From: Rhizobiales bacterium 2SD
GTDB taxonomy: Bacteria; Pseudomonadota; Alphaproteobacteria; Rhizobiales; Beijerinckiaceae
Length of the DNA: 64,000 nt
Direction: 5' to 3'
Assembly: GCA_005502805.1 (NCBI GenBank)
Contig: SCMY01000011.1
Span: 1-64,000 of the forward strand
Notes under the pieces: model-generated
Seen by the model: only the letters and a program-made list of their open reading frames with translations
The model's database searches: none
What the model was told of the DNA's origin: nothing
Made by a program: the position numbers and the translations under genes
Shown: one piece after another, positions 34,396-43,877 of the stretch
Layout: each line of letters starts with the position of its first letter
Numbering within the stretch: the stretch's first letter is position 1

Positions 34396-35431
34396 GGCCG
34401 CCTCCTCGCCGCTTGGGCCTCGCCTGCCATTCAGCCATCCGCGAAAAATAAATCGCCGAGGTGCCGCGCCAGCCACCGATCTTGGTCTGCTGGATGACGA
34501 TCGGCAGCACGGACTGGATGTAGGCGACGATTTCGTCCCGCCTCAAACCCAGCCCCGCCTGCATCACCATCAGCGCGAGCTGCTCGAAGGCACCTTGCGG
34601 GCTATCGGCATGGACGGTGCTGATCGAACCGGGATGGCCGGTATTGATTGCGCGCAGGAACGGATAGGCTTCGGGTCCGCGGATCTCGCCGAGGAAAATA
34701 CGATCGGGCCGCAGTCGCATCGAGGCCTGCAGCAATGTCTCGACCGTGACCCGGGCCTCGCCCTGGTCGCCCTTGGACGCGACGAGCGCCAGGTGGTTGG
34801 ACTGGATCGGCCGGACCTCGCGCGTATCCTCGATGGTGATGATCCGTTCGTCGACCGGGACCTCTTTCAGGATCGCATTCAGGAAGGTGGTCTTGCCCGA
34901 GGAGGTGCCCCCTGCGAGCAGAATCGAATAGCGGCTCACGACGGCGAGCCGGATGAAATCCTCGATCCTGCCGGCATCGAGATGGGCGCAGAGCTCACGG
35001 TCGACCTCAGAGAATTCGTTGGCCTTCGCGATCTTCACCCGGTCGAACGAGCCGAGCTTGCGGTAATCACCAAGCTTCATCTCCTTGATCACCTGCTTGC
35101 GGATGGCGAATGCTCCGCCGCCCGTCGTTGCCGGTGGCAGGACGCCCTGGAACCGCTCGCCTGTTGCCAGCGCAGCCGAGAGCAACGGATGCTCCTCATT
35201 GACGCTCTGGCCCGAATGGCCGGCGACGCGCTCATTGAGATGGCGGATTGCGGCAGTGGTCAGTTCGGGAAGGTCGTGGCGCTCCATCGCGGCTTGCCCG
35301 AAGCGCTCGACGAAGATCTCGCCCGGACCGTTGGCGCAGATCTCGACGACCTGATCGTCATCGAGCCAGGGCCGCAATGGCGTGAGCGCTCTATCGAGAA
35401 AGACCGGTCGCTGCAGGCTGATTGCGCTCAC
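34373..35431 (-). CDS. virB11: T4SS ATPase VirB11
   Basis: The 352-residue cytoplasmic ATPase has Walker A GGTSSGKTTFLNAIL near 175, the Asp box TIEDTREV, and the His box LRAINTGHPGSISTVHADS. It powers pilus biogenesis and transfer as a hexamer. It overlaps VirB10 upstream by 41 bp and VirD4 downstream by 23 bp. The final residues beyond SAIYFSRMAEWQ are basic and variable. Confidence 0.93.
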   Translation of the reverse strand: MSAISLQRPVFLDRALTPLRPWLDDDQVVEICANGPGEIFVERFGQAAMERHDLPELTTAAIRHLNERVAGHSGQSVNEEHPLLSAALATGERFQGVLPPATTGGGAFAIRKQVIKEMKLGDYRKLGSFDRVKIAKANEFSEVDRELCAHLDAGRIEDFIRLAVVSRYSILLAGGTSSGKTTFLNAILKEVPVDERIITIEDTREVRPIQSNHLALVASKGDQGEARVTVETLLQASMRLRPDRIFLGEIRGPEAYPFLRAINTGHPGSISTVHADSPQGAFEQLALMVMQAGLGLRRDEIVAYIQSVLPIVIQQTKIGGWRGTSAIYFSRMAEWQARPKRRGGGRAARPSL

Positions 35432-36749
35432 GCCGAAGCTCCCTCAGTGCTTCCTTGACCGGGTCGGGATAGAGAGCGGAGAAATCGAGATCGCGCCGCA
35501 CGAACACCGTGATCCGGGTGCCCTGGTCGAGATGGATCGTGGGCGGGATATTGATCGAGTTCTTCAGCGCCTCCTGGGCGATGTTGGTCAGGGTTTGCGA
35601 GACGTTCTGGGCCGCGATCTGGCGCGCCTGCAGCACCTGGTTGGTGCCGTTTGCCCCGATCTGCGTGGTTGTGGTGACGCCCGTCACAGGATCCGTCGTC
35701 GTGATCGTCGAGCCATCGCGATTGGTATCGGACTGGCCGTAGCCGCTGAGGAACTGCGACACACCGCCGACGAGGCTCAACACGACTGCCGCACCGAACC
35801 GCTCGAGATAGTGGTTGTCGACATAGCCGGTGTTGCCGGCGCGGCCGAGCTCGTCTGCGCCGTTGGAGCCGAGCTGCACGGAGACGCCGTCCGAGCGGAG
35901 CAGACGGGTCCAGACGACAAAGACGCGGGTCTGGCCCTGTGCCAGTCCTGACCTGTATTCACCGACGAGCCGGCTGCCAGCCGGGATCAGGACACGGCGA
36001 CCATCGAACGACCAGACATTCTCCGCGGTCACTGCGCGCACCATGCCAGGGAGGTCACTCTGAACGGCGGTCTCCAGCACGCCGCGAATGGTCGTCCCCT
36101 GCGCGATCAGGGCATCGATCCGGTCATTTTTCGTCGCCTTCGCAATTTCGACGCCAGCGCTGGCGACCGACGCGAGAAAGCGCCGGTTGGGGTCGGTTTC
36201 CTGATCGCCACTCGCGCGTCCCGCATTGCCGTCACTTGCTGGACCGGAGGCCGTATTCCCACTTGAATCCGTGATGACCTGCGGGGCGCGCAGGCGTTCC
36301 CATCTGCGGCGTTCCTCCTCGAGTCGCTGGCGCTCAAGCTCCGCGAGGCGGCGGGCCTCGTCGTCATTAGCGATCGCAGGCGGGGGAAGGAACTCGGGCG
36401 CCGGTGGTGCCGGCAGCGCCTGAGGCGGGGCGATCGGCGGCGGCGGAACCGTGGGTTCCGGTGTCTCTGGCGTCGGCGGGATCACGATCGTGCCCTGCTC
36501 CGTTCGAGGCTGCGGCGTCTCGAGCGACGGGGCTGGGAATTGCGTCGTCCGGAACTCCTCAGTATCCGGTGACGTCATGTTCCTCGGCCCCTGCCGGAGC
36601 GAGGAGGAAATCATCCAAGCGGCCAGCAGCAGCGCGCCGACCGGGATACCGATCTTGAGCAGATTGCCGACCGCGGTCGGAGACCGGGCCACGGCGGTCG
36701 CCGCTGCAGCCTCCAGTTCCAGCGAGCGATAGTCTTCCGGTCTCGGCAT
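35391..36749 (-). CDS. virB10: T4SS core protein VirB10
   Basis: The 452-residue protein has a short cytoplasmic N-terminus, one membrane helix (NLLKIGIPVGALLLAAWMI near residue 27), a Pro-rich periplasmic linker at about 80-130 and the TrbI/VirB10 C-terminal barrel: IDALIAQGTTIRGVLETAVQSDLPG, VLIPAGSRLVGEYRSG, TRVFVVWTRLLRSDGVSVQLGS and the end TRITVFVRRDLDFS. It spans both membranes in the core complex with VirB7 and VirB9. Confidence 0.95.
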   Translation of the reverse strand: MPRPEDYRSLELEAAAATAVARSPTAVGNLLKIGIPVGALLLAAWMISSSLRQGPRNMTSPDTEEFRTTQFPAPSLETPQPRTEQGTIVIPPTPETPEPTVPPPPIAPPQALPAPPAPEFLPPPAIANDDEARRLAELERQRLEEERRRWERLRAPQVITDSSGNTASGPASDGNAGRASGDQETDPNRRFLASVASAGVEIAKATKNDRIDALIAQGTTIRGVLETAVQSDLPGMVRAVTAENVWSFDGRRVLIPAGSRLVGEYRSGLAQGQTRVFVVWTRLLRSDGVSVQLGSNGADELGRAGNTGYVDNHYLERFGAAVVLSLVGGVSQFLSGYGQSDTNRDGSTITTTDPVTGVTTTTQIGANGTNQVLQARQIAAQNVSQTLTNIAQEALKNSINIPPTIHLDQGTRITVFVRRDLDFSALYPDPVKEALRELRRERNQPAATGLSR

Positions 36750-36761
36750 CTCCCCTCCCCT

Positions 36762-37571
36762 TCAGCGTCTGGCCTGACCGACGCGTTGCGGTACGAAGGG
36801 CTCTAGCCCGGTCGGCTCGCGAAGGTTGCTGGTCCGGCGGTTGAAGAGGCAGGTCGACTCCTGGCCGTTGCGCAGAGTCCATTGTGCGGCGACCTTGTCG
36901 ACGACGACGAAAGGGCCCTCGGTGCGATGGTTGACCAGGGCCTCGTTGCGTTCGCCATCGACGCTGTAGATCGCCGGCGTCTCGCCCTCGAACCGGAACC
37001 AGGTCTTCGTGCCGTCGTCGAAAACGGCGAGCGGCTTGTTCGCCGACGACCCCTTGTAGGCATAGTCGTTGTTGGCGTTTGCGATGTTGAGATCCTTGAG
37101 GTTGGGATTTGCGGCGCGCTCCCGTGCTGCCGCGAGCAGGCGCGCATCGGCCTCGTCGTCGGGAAAGCGGAACCGCACCGTGTAGAGCTGGCCCTTCGGG
37201 GGGCGCTCGTTCGACCGTAGCACGAAGGAATAGACCCGCTTGTCGGTGACGATGTTGAGGTTCGATTGGGCGTTCTTCTCGACCGGTTTCAGGAAGATGA
37301 TGTTTCCCTTACGGTTGGGCTCGACCTTCCAGGCGATCGAGTCGCCGATCGCAAGCGTCTCGATCTTCTCGCTGTCCTGGAAGACGATCATGGTCGAGGT
37401 GCCATAGGTCGCATCGATCGCCGTGACGTTGTCGCGGTTGTAGACGATATCGCGGATGCGGGGATCGGTTCGGCCGGGCGCCGGCACCGCCTCGGACCAG
37501 GCAGGCACAAGCGATGCTGCGAGCCAGACCGCCGCCAGGAGGCTTCGGGAGATCAGACGCGAACCCCTCAT
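36762..37571 (-). CDS. virB9: T4SS core protein VirB9
   Basis: The 269-residue exported protein has a signal peptide (SRSLLAAVWLAASLVPAWS) and the VirB9/TrbG/CagX pattern: DPRIRDIVYNRDNV, IVFQDSEKIETLAIGDSIAW, IIFLKPVEKNAQSNLNIV and FSW-like AVFDDGTKTWFRFE. It forms the outer ring with VirB7 and VirB10. It overlaps VirB8 by 4 bp. Confidence 0.94.
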   Translation of the reverse strand: MRGSRLISRSLLAAVWLAASLVPAWSEAVPAPGRTDPRIRDIVYNRDNVTAIDATYGTSTMIVFQDSEKIETLAIGDSIAWKVEPNRKGNIIFLKPVEKNAQSNLNIVTDKRVYSFVLRSNERPPKGQLYTVRFRFPDDEADARLLAAARERAANPNLKDLNIANANNDYAYKGSSANKPLAVFDDGTKTWFRFEGETPAIYSVDGERNEALVNHRTEGPFVVVDKVAAQWTLRNGQESTCLFNRRTSNLREPTGLEPFVPQRVGQARR

Positions 37572-38290
37572 GATCGCGGCGATCCGACCGTTCCGGGCGA
37601 CGGCGCGGTTTCCTGATCGCGGCGATATTCGAGCACCTGGAAGCCAAGGGGATTGTCGAAGCGATATTCGTTGCGCATCGGCGATGCCGTGTAGCGGAAT
37701 CGCAGCAGCGAGACCCAGTTGCGCGTCGTGATCGAGGTGGCCGACTTCTCCTCCGTCGAAAAGCGCACCAAGGCCGTCCGATTGTTGGGGAACGTCACCG
37801 ACTTGATCGCGACCGAGATCACGGTGCTCGCGCCGAGCAGCCGGACCGGATTCTGGGGATTGGCCGGGGAATAGATTTCAGTGAGCTCGCGTGCTGCGTC
37901 CGCGGTCGCCAGCAGCTGGGCCAGGTCAAAATTATCCTTCAGGGCCTTTGGGTCATAGGTCTCGCGCGCCTTCACATATCGCACGACATTGAAGGTGGTG
38001 ACGGCCTCGTCCTGGCTCAGTGGGCCTTCCGCCATGGGCCGCTTGACCTCGACGAAGCCGGTCGTCTTGTCGACCACGACCATATAGGGCTCGTAGGTCT
38101 TGAGCGGCACCAGTAGCGCCAGCGTCCCGAGCGAGGCGAGCGCGACGACCGTCATGATCGCAGCGACGATCCAGGCGATCGCGCGGGAATTACGGTTGCG
38201 GCGCGCGAGATCCTGCTCCCAGGTGAGGCCATCCGCGAAATAGCGCCGATCGAGGGCTGGTTGTTCGGGCGGTGCCGCGGCATCGCTCAT
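37568..38290 (-). CDS. virB8: T4SS inner-membrane protein VirB8
   Basis: The 240-residue protein has one N-terminal membrane helix (AIAWIVAAIMTVVALASLGTL near residue 40) and the VirB8 periplasmic NTF2-like domain: YEPYMVVVDKTTGFVEV, EAVTTFNVVRYVKARETYD and VRFSTEEKSA. It nucleates the channel at the inner membrane. ATGA-type overlaps with virB6 and virB9 show one operon. Confidence 0.94.
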   Translation of the reverse strand: MSDAAAPPEQPALDRRYFADGLTWEQDLARRNRNSRAIAWIVAAIMTVVALASLGTLALLVPLKTYEPYMVVVDKTTGFVEVKRPMAEGPLSQDEAVTTFNVVRYVKARETYDPKALKDNFDLAQLLATADAARELTEIYSPANPQNPVRLLGASTVISVAIKSVTFPNNRTALVRFSTEEKSATSITTRNWVSLLRFRYTASPMRNEYRFDNPLGFQVLEYRRDQETAPSPGTVGSPRS

Positions 38291-39414
38291 CCGTTCGCCC
38301 TCGTGTTCGGTCGGGCGTTGCCCTCGGGATTGCTGATCTGGGCAGCCAGGCGCTGGAACTCAGGCGATTGCGCCCATTGGTTCGCGCGCAGTCCGACACG
38401 GGCGCGCTGGCGGGCCGCGAGTTCCTCGCGGCGTGATAGCGAGGCGGGGTTGAGCGGGTTGCGAACCGCGGCACCCCTCGCATAGGCCGCACGCGCGGCG
38501 CGATAGCCTGTGGCATTGGCATAGAAGGCGCCGATCCGGGTCGCTCCTATCGGGAAACCGCCGGCGATCGCAGCCGCGACATTGTTGATCTGGGCAAGCA
38601 GCAAAATGCCGATGATGGCGAGAAGCACGACGGGCCCAATCGTCGCCCAGGTCGCGTTGCGCGAGGCGGCGACGCCGTTCAAGGCGTCGATGGATTGCTG
38701 GATCAGCGAGACGTAGAAGGCCAGAAAGGCGTAGACCAGCACCTGCACCACGAAATACTGCGCGAGCGCGCTCATCCAGCCGCTGAAAAATCGGCTCGTG
38801 ACCCCGAACAGCAGCAGCAGGATGAAGACCGGCGCCAGCGCGAGCAGCAGCCACATGAACATTTTCGAGAGAACGATCAGGAAGAGCGCGAAGCCGATCA
38901 GGATCGCCATCGCCACGTAGAAGACGGCGGCGAAGATGTACGGCCCCCAATTGGTGATGCCGGCATTCTGCAGGAAGGCCTCGGTGGCATTGTTCGTGGT
39001 GTTCCACATATTCTGCAGCGCGTTCTGAACGCCGTTTACCGAGGTGAGGTTGGCGGACAGCCCCGTGCTGTTGGCGGACGTCATCGCGCTGAGCAAAGCA
39101 TTGCCGATCGCGGATGGGCCATCGTTTATCAGCCGATAAGCAAGGGCCTGGAAGTCGCTCCAGCTCGTTGCCATGGCGTAGATCAGGAAGGCGCGAAACA
39201 GCCGAAACGCATGGTCGGCCGGACCGCCACTTGCGGTGCCCTGCCAGATGCCGACGCCCCATAGGATGACATAGAGCGTCAGAAGGAGGCCTGCGACGCT
39301 GGTCGTCCCGCCCTGCGTCGCGGCATTCGACAGGGCCTGATAGGCGGTCGAAACGTAGTTCTGGCCGATCTGATCGACCTGCGACAGCAGGGTTGTGATC
39401 GAGAAATTGCCCAT
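38287..39414 (-). CDS. virB6: T4SS channel protein VirB6
   Basis: The 375-residue polytopic protein has at least five hydrophobic helices, among them GGTTSVAGLLLTLYVILWGV, GPYIFAAVFYVAMAILIGFA, FLIVLSKMFMWLLLALAPVF and PVVLLAIIGILLLAQINNV. It matches the TrbL/VirB6 family. The last 70 residues are cytoplasmic and Arg-rich. It forms part of the inner-membrane DNA path. Confidence 0.93.
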   Translation of the reverse strand: MGNFSITTLLSQVDQIGQNYVSTAYQALSNAATQGGTTSVAGLLLTLYVILWGVGIWQGTASGGPADHAFRLFRAFLIYAMATSWSDFQALAYRLINDGPSAIGNALLSAMTSANSTGLSANLTSVNGVQNALQNMWNTTNNATEAFLQNAGITNWGPYIFAAVFYVAMAILIGFALFLIVLSKMFMWLLLALAPVFILLLLFGVTSRFFSGWMSALAQYFVVQVLVYAFLAFYVSLIQQSIDALNGVAASRNATWATIGPVVLLAIIGILLLAQINNVAAAIAGGFPIGATRIGAFYANATGYRAARAAYARGAAVRNPLNPASLSRREELAARQRARVGLRANQWAQSPEFQRLAAQISNPEGNARPNTRANG

Positions 39415-39423
39415 GCCACAGAC

Positions 39424-39615
39424 TCAAATCGGCCGCATTGGACCGCATGGGTCGTTCGCGGCAAAGGGTTCCGGCAGGGAGGATCCCGCCGTGTAGGCCA
39501 GCGGCTGACCGCCCTCGTCCGGGCCGCACGGCGCCTTCAAGGGCTTGTAGGCGCAGCCCGAGAGAGCGAGGCCCAGCACGATCGTGCCCAGGATGATGAG
39601 CCGATGCCGCCTCAC
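39424..39615 (-). CDS. virB7: VirB7-like lipoprotein
   Basis: The 63-residue protein has a lipoprotein signal ending LALSGC with the lipid-acceptor Cys at residue 21. A short Pro-rich periplasmic tail carries two more Cys, which could cross-link to VirB9. Size, position just upstream of virB6 and the lipobox fit VirB7, though sequence similarity in this family is weak. Confidence 0.75.
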   Translation of the reverse strand: MRRHRLIILGTIVLGLALSGCAYKPLKAPCGPDEGGQPLAYTAGSSLPEPFAANDPCGPMRPI

Positions 39616-39821
39616 GGCGAACCATCCTTCGGAGGTGAGAACGTCATGGCACGCGAAGCCGCCTCGGCATCGGTCTGCGGTGGGACCTGCACGGCCGGCT
39701 GCTGCGGCGTGACGATCCGACCAATGATGAGCAGACCGGCCAGGGCGATGGCCGCCAGGCTCGAGGCCACGACGAAGGAGAAGACCGCTCGACGCCGGAA
39801 CATGCGGCTTCTCCTGCTCAT
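39612..39821 (-). CDS. Small single-pass membrane protein in the virB operon
   Basis: The 69-residue protein has a basic N-terminus (MSRRSRMFRRRA), one membrane helix (VFSFVVASSLAAIALAGLLIIG) and a short Pro-rich outer tail. It overlaps its neighbours by 4 bp on both sides and so belongs to the transfer operon. It could be an entry-exclusion or assembly protein. No family is recognised. Confidence 0.75.
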   Translation of the reverse strand: MSRRSRMFRRRAVFSFVVASSLAAIALAGLLIIGRIVTPQQPAVQVPPQTDAEAASRAMTFSPPKDGSP

Positions 39822-40528
39822 CGCTGCGAAAAGACCATCGCGCGGGCGGCAGCCGATTCCGATGCGATCCGGTCGAGATTTTGCTGGTTCGCGGCGGCGG
39901 CTGCGTTGTTCACCACGCCGGTGAGCTCGTTGATGGTCTGTCCGGTCTGGATCTGAATCTGCGTGTTCTGATCGACGCTGCCCTTCAGATCCTTGGCCTG
40001 ACCGATCTGCTGGCCGCCCTGGACGAAGGCGCTTGAGCGCGTCTGGATCGCGCCCTGGGTTGAGTCGATCAGGCCGGAGAGGGTCGCTGCGACATTGACT
40101 GCGTTGGAATAGGCCTTGTCCGAAGGGTGGGATTGGCCGCCGGTCAGGCCGGTGATCGTCTTGACCAATTGCAAGCCATTGATCAGGCCCGAGACGATAT
40201 TCTGCGAGGTCGATCCCATTCCAGCGAAGGACAGCGCCCCGCCGGAAATCACCGTGCCGAGCGAGGGGGCCTTTGCCATCGAGAATCCGCCCCCGAGTGC
40301 CATCTGGGCGAGGCTGCCTTGAGCATCCGATGACCGATTGCCAGTGACCGCTTCCAGCGTCTTCTTGGTGTGCTGAAGGATGTCGCGATCGGCCTGCAGG
40401 ATCTGCTGGGTATTGGTCGCGATCTCCTGGGCCTTGGCGAGGTTCGCATTGTCGATGACGGGCACGCCCTGGGCATGGCTCAGGTTCGTGCCGAGCGTCA
40501 CGATGCCCGCAAGAACGACGATCCGCAT
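39818..40528 (-). CDS. virB5: VirB5-like pilus-associated protein
   Basis: The 236-residue exported protein has a signal peptide (RIVVLAGIVTLGTNLSHAQ) followed by VPVIDNANLAKAQEIATNTQQILQADRDIL, a helical region typical of VirB5/TrbJ. The C-terminus is a long Gln/Asn-rich helix. VirB5 caps or assists pilus tips. The middle is Gly-rich. Assignment rests on this pattern and operon position. Confidence 0.8.
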   Translation of the reverse strand: MRIVVLAGIVTLGTNLSHAQGVPVIDNANLAKAQEIATNTQQILQADRDILQHTKKTLEAVTGNRSSDAQGSLAQMALGGGFSMAKAPSLGTVISGGALSFAGMGSTSQNIVSGLINGLQLVKTITGLTGGQSHPSDKAYSNAVNVAATLSGLIDSTQGAIQTRSSAFVQGGQQIGQAKDLKGSVDQNTQIQIQTGQTINELTGVVNNAAAAANQQNLDRIASESAAARAMVFSQR

Positions 40529-40537
40529 GGCAGACTC

Positions 40538-41461
40538 CTACCGGTTAGAGGAAGCGGCGGCTTCGAGTGCCGCCGCGACGTCGGTCGTCGAGAGTGACGA
40601 GCCCACAGATCCTGTTGCGCTCAGAGCTACGGAACCGGCTGCGGCGCCCGTAGCGTTCTGTTGTTGCATCTGCGTGAGGTAGAACAGGACATTTTCGCTG
40701 CTATCGATAATGCGCGCGCTGGCGCAGGCGGGATCTGGCGTCGTTCCGAGCGGTGTCGTCGAGCAGGTCGAGGCGCTGCGGCAGGGATCCGCTATGGTGC
40801 CGTTGCCGATCATGCCTTGAGGGCAGGTCGAGCCATCTGACCCGGGGCCGCCGCCCATCCTCAAGCCACTGGCGCCGCGGCTGCGGTCGCTGGTGCGTGC
40901 CAAATTCAGCGCATTGATCGCCGTGACCCAGAGGTTTGTGGCATTGGTTGCACCCGTCCAGGCAAGGCCGTTCTGGATACGCGCCGCGCTATTCATGTCG
41001 AGTGCGGCCATGACGGTCGTGGCCGTCCCGACCTCCTGGCCGGCGCTGCGAAAGGCGCTTTGGGCGCTCTCAAGGCTGGTCCGACTGGCCTCCAGCCCAC
41101 CAACGACGTCACCCGTAGTCTTGAAATGGTTCTGGCTCGCCAATGTCGAGCCCTTGGCGTCGGCGGCCGGTGTCGCCGGCATCGTCGGCGAATAGGCCTG
41201 GATCGTCTTCGCTCCCGAGCCCGCCTGCGCCTTGGTCGCTGGATCCTTGACCTCGGCCTTCTTGCCCGTGGTGACGGCGCATTTGACGCCATCGTTGGCG
41301 CTTTTGCGCTGGGTCGTGATCGGTACGAGCTTGATGGTCGTGCCCGAGGTGGCGGCTTTCTGATCGAGCTGCCTGGCGTCATTGGTGGGAATCGCGGCGA
41401 AAGCCGGCGCGAAGGCCAACAGACTGCCGACGATGAGGAATGGTCGAAGCACCCAGTTCAT
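40538..41461 (-). CDS. Exported protein of unknown function in the virB operon
   Basis: The 307-residue protein has a signal peptide (LRPFLIVGSLLAFAPAFA) and a periplasmic body rich in Ala, Ser and Thr. The C-terminal part has Cys pairs in GSDGSTCPQGMIGNG and DPCRSASTCSTTPLG. It lies between virB4 (4-bp overlap) and virB5, a place where no standard virB gene is expected. I do not recognise a family. It may be a minor pilus or stabilising component. Confidence 0.8.
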   Translation of the reverse strand: MNWVLRPFLIVGSLLAFAPAFAAIPTNDARQLDQKAATSGTTIKLVPITTQRKSANDGVKCAVTTGKKAEVKDPATKAQAGSGAKTIQAYSPTMPATPAADAKGSTLASQNHFKTTGDVVGGLEASRTSLESAQSAFRSAGQEVGTATTVMAALDMNSAARIQNGLAWTGATNATNLWVTAINALNLARTSDRSRGASGLRMGGGPGSDGSTCPQGMIGNGTIADPCRSASTCSTTPLGTTPDPACASARIIDSSENVLFYLTQMQQQNATGAAAGSVALSATGSVGSSLSTTDVAAALEAAASSNR

Positions 41462-43869
41462 ACGTCGCCCCTTCCCATGAAAACCGGCAGCCAGTCGGCA
41501 GGATCGTCACCGAGGCGGGCTCGCAGTGCCGTGAGTTCTGCAACGGTCTCGGTTCGGCCCGACAGCACCTTGATCAGGTCGGGCATGCCCGCGAGGTTCA
41601 GTTTCGCGATGACGCTGTCGCGGCCATGCTTGATCAGGAAAGAGCGGCTTTCCGGAACCGTGTTGCGGATCCAAGCGACCTCCCGGTCGGTGAGACGGAA
41701 GGCCTGGGCATAGCTCTCGTCGTCGGCTTTCGGATTCGGGAAGAAGATGTTGGTCGCGGTCTGCTCGATCAGCGTGTTGGCGGATCTGGAGCGGACGATA
41801 TCGGCGGCCGATTGCGTGCCGAAGCCAATGATGCCGTTCTGCTTGCGGATTGTCTTGAGCTTGTCCTTGATGAAGAAGGCGAAGACCTCGTCGTCGAGAA
41901 GCCGCCAGCCCTCATCAAGGAAGATCATCACCGGATCGCCGCCGAGCAATTCCTCGGTGCGGTGAAAGATGTACATCAGCGCGGCCGTTCGGATGACTGG
42001 GTCGTCGAGCACCCGGGTCATGTCGAAGCCGAAGATCGATGACAGCGAGAACTGATCTTCCTCATTGTTGAAGAGCCAGCCGCGTTGATCCGACCGCATC
42101 CAGCTCTCCAGCCGTGCCAGCAGATCCCCTTCCCCTGCCCTGATGCGGCCGCGCAGCAGCGTCGAGAAGGCCTGCAGCGTCCGGCCCTCCGGTCCCGCTG
42201 CCAGCGCCGAGCCGATCGCGTTGCGGATCACCTGTTCTTCCGACGCGCTCAACAATCCACCACTGGTCGGCCGGAGCATGAAGGCGAAGAGCTGGAACAG
42301 GAATTCCCGGTTCGGCGCCGTGTCCGGCAGGGACAAGGGATTGAAACCGGTCGGCTCCCCTGGCGTCAGTACCTCGTACTGTCCGCCAAGCGCACGGATG
42401 AAGATCTCGGCGCCGCGGTCCTTGTCGACGAAAAGCAGCTTTGGCCGCGGCTCGATGCGCTGGGATTGCGCCGAAATGAACGACAGGAACACCGTCTTGC
42501 CGGAGCCCGAGGGCCCGACGACGGTGAAATTGCCGAGGTCGCGGATATGGTGGTTGTAGTAGTAGGCAGTCTGTGAGGTCGTCTCGAAAACCGAGATCGC
42601 CGGTCCCCAGTGATTGCCGCTCGGCCGGCCGCTCGGATAGTTGTGCAGCGAGACGAAGCCCGCGAAATTCTTCGACGAGATGATCGACTTCCGCGCGATA
42701 TAGGAGAAGTTTCCCGGCAGCTGGGCCCAGAAGGCGGGCTCGCAGTTGAGGTCCTCGCGGGTCCAGATCACCGAGCGATCGGTCAGGGCCGCACCAACGG
42801 CGGTGACCGTCGCGCCGACCTCGGCCATGTCGCGCCCGAGGCACATCACGGTCATATGGTGCTCGCCATAGATCGCCTCGGAGGCGAGCAACTCGTCGCG
42901 GGCATCGTCGAGCTGTTCGGCGACGATCGAGCCGGCTTCGTCGGACATGTCGACCTGGCGCGAGACCCGATCGATCTGCTTGGCGGCTTCTGGCCGATCG
43001 ACGATCGCGAAGCTCTGTGTCGCGATGAACTCGTGGGGAACGCGCAGCAGGTTGTCGAAGGAGCCGGGCCCTGTCTGGGCAGGGTATTCGCGGATCGAGA
43101 TCATCGCCCCGAACCGCGTATCGCCAGCGGAGGCGCCACGAATTTCGACGGCATTTCGGCCAAAGAAGATGCGTTTCTGCGCAAGAGCGTCCGCGAGTGC
43201 CATCCTCGGCAGATGCATCGGGCGCGGCAGGCCACCGTTGACGAGCTGGACGAGAAACTCCAACGGCTCCGAGTACCAGACCCCATCGCGCGATATGACG
43301 CTGAGAGGGCGGGCGCCGTAGACCGTGAGTGTCTCCCGGACGGCTGTCGCCGCATCGCGCAACTCGCTGAGCGCGGTCTGCATCGCCACGGATTCCCCGC
43401 CAGCCTCCCTTCGGCCGATCAAGCGTGACAGCGAACTCTCGAAGGTCCCGGCCTGGCCCTGGAGTGGCCGGCGCACAATCGTGAGGTAAAGCTCGTTGAC
43501 GAACATCCGCCGCGTCGAGAGCGCAGCCTGGTAACGCTCGTCGATCTCCCGGCAGAGCGCATTGTCGAAGGTTGACGGGATCGAAGGCTCGACCTCGCGG
43601 CGGATGATGTGGCTGACGAGCGCAAAGCGCGAATTGGCGAGCGTGCGCACGACGTCGTTGCGCGCCAGCAGCCGCGAATTGACGGCGCTCATATCGGCAG
43701 TCTCGAAGGAATAACCCTCGAGCTTCAGGATCGTCAGGACCAGCCCGTCGCGCGTCCTGATGACTGTGTCGTCGACATGGCGGGTAAAGGGGATGTGCGA
43801 GGCGACAGGTCGCTCCCGTCGCGAGACCGCGCCATAGGTTAGTTCGTCGAGAAGGGCGCGCGCGATCAT
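41458..43869 (-). CDS. virB4: T4SS ATPase VirB4
   Basis: The 803-residue ATPase has the CagE/VirB4 N-terminal half (YGAVSRRERPVASHIPFTRH, GLVLTILKLEGYSFE) and an ATPase half with Walker A VVGPSGSGKTVFLSFI near residue 456 and Walker B VMIFLDEGWRLLDDE near 646, followed by RKQNGIIGFGTQSAADI. It energises pilus assembly and substrate transfer. The start at 43869 lies 8 bp after the virB3 stop; a longer frame upstream overlaps virB3 and is not coding. Confidence 0.95.
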   Translation of the reverse strand: MIARALLDELTYGAVSRRERPVASHIPFTRHVDDTVIRTRDGLVLTILKLEGYSFETADMSAVNSRLLARNDVVRTLANSRFALVSHIIRREVEPSIPSTFDNALCREIDERYQAALSTRRMFVNELYLTIVRRPLQGQAGTFESSLSRLIGRREAGGESVAMQTALSELRDAATAVRETLTVYGARPLSVISRDGVWYSEPLEFLVQLVNGGLPRPMHLPRMALADALAQKRIFFGRNAVEIRGASAGDTRFGAMISIREYPAQTGPGSFDNLLRVPHEFIATQSFAIVDRPEAAKQIDRVSRQVDMSDEAGSIVAEQLDDARDELLASEAIYGEHHMTVMCLGRDMAEVGATVTAVGAALTDRSVIWTREDLNCEPAFWAQLPGNFSYIARKSIISSKNFAGFVSLHNYPSGRPSGNHWGPAISVFETTSQTAYYYNHHIRDLGNFTVVGPSGSGKTVFLSFISAQSQRIEPRPKLLFVDKDRGAEIFIRALGGQYEVLTPGEPTGFNPLSLPDTAPNREFLFQLFAFMLRPTSGGLLSASEEQVIRNAIGSALAAGPEGRTLQAFSTLLRGRIRAGEGDLLARLESWMRSDQRGWLFNNEEDQFSLSSIFGFDMTRVLDDPVIRTAALMYIFHRTEELLGGDPVMIFLDEGWRLLDDEVFAFFIKDKLKTIRKQNGIIGFGTQSAADIVRSRSANTLIEQTATNIFFPNPKADDESYAQAFRLTDREVAWIRNTVPESRSFLIKHGRDSVIAKLNLAGMPDLIKVLSGRTETVAELTALRARLGDDPADWLPVFMGRGDV

Positions 43870-43877
43870 GATCGCCC

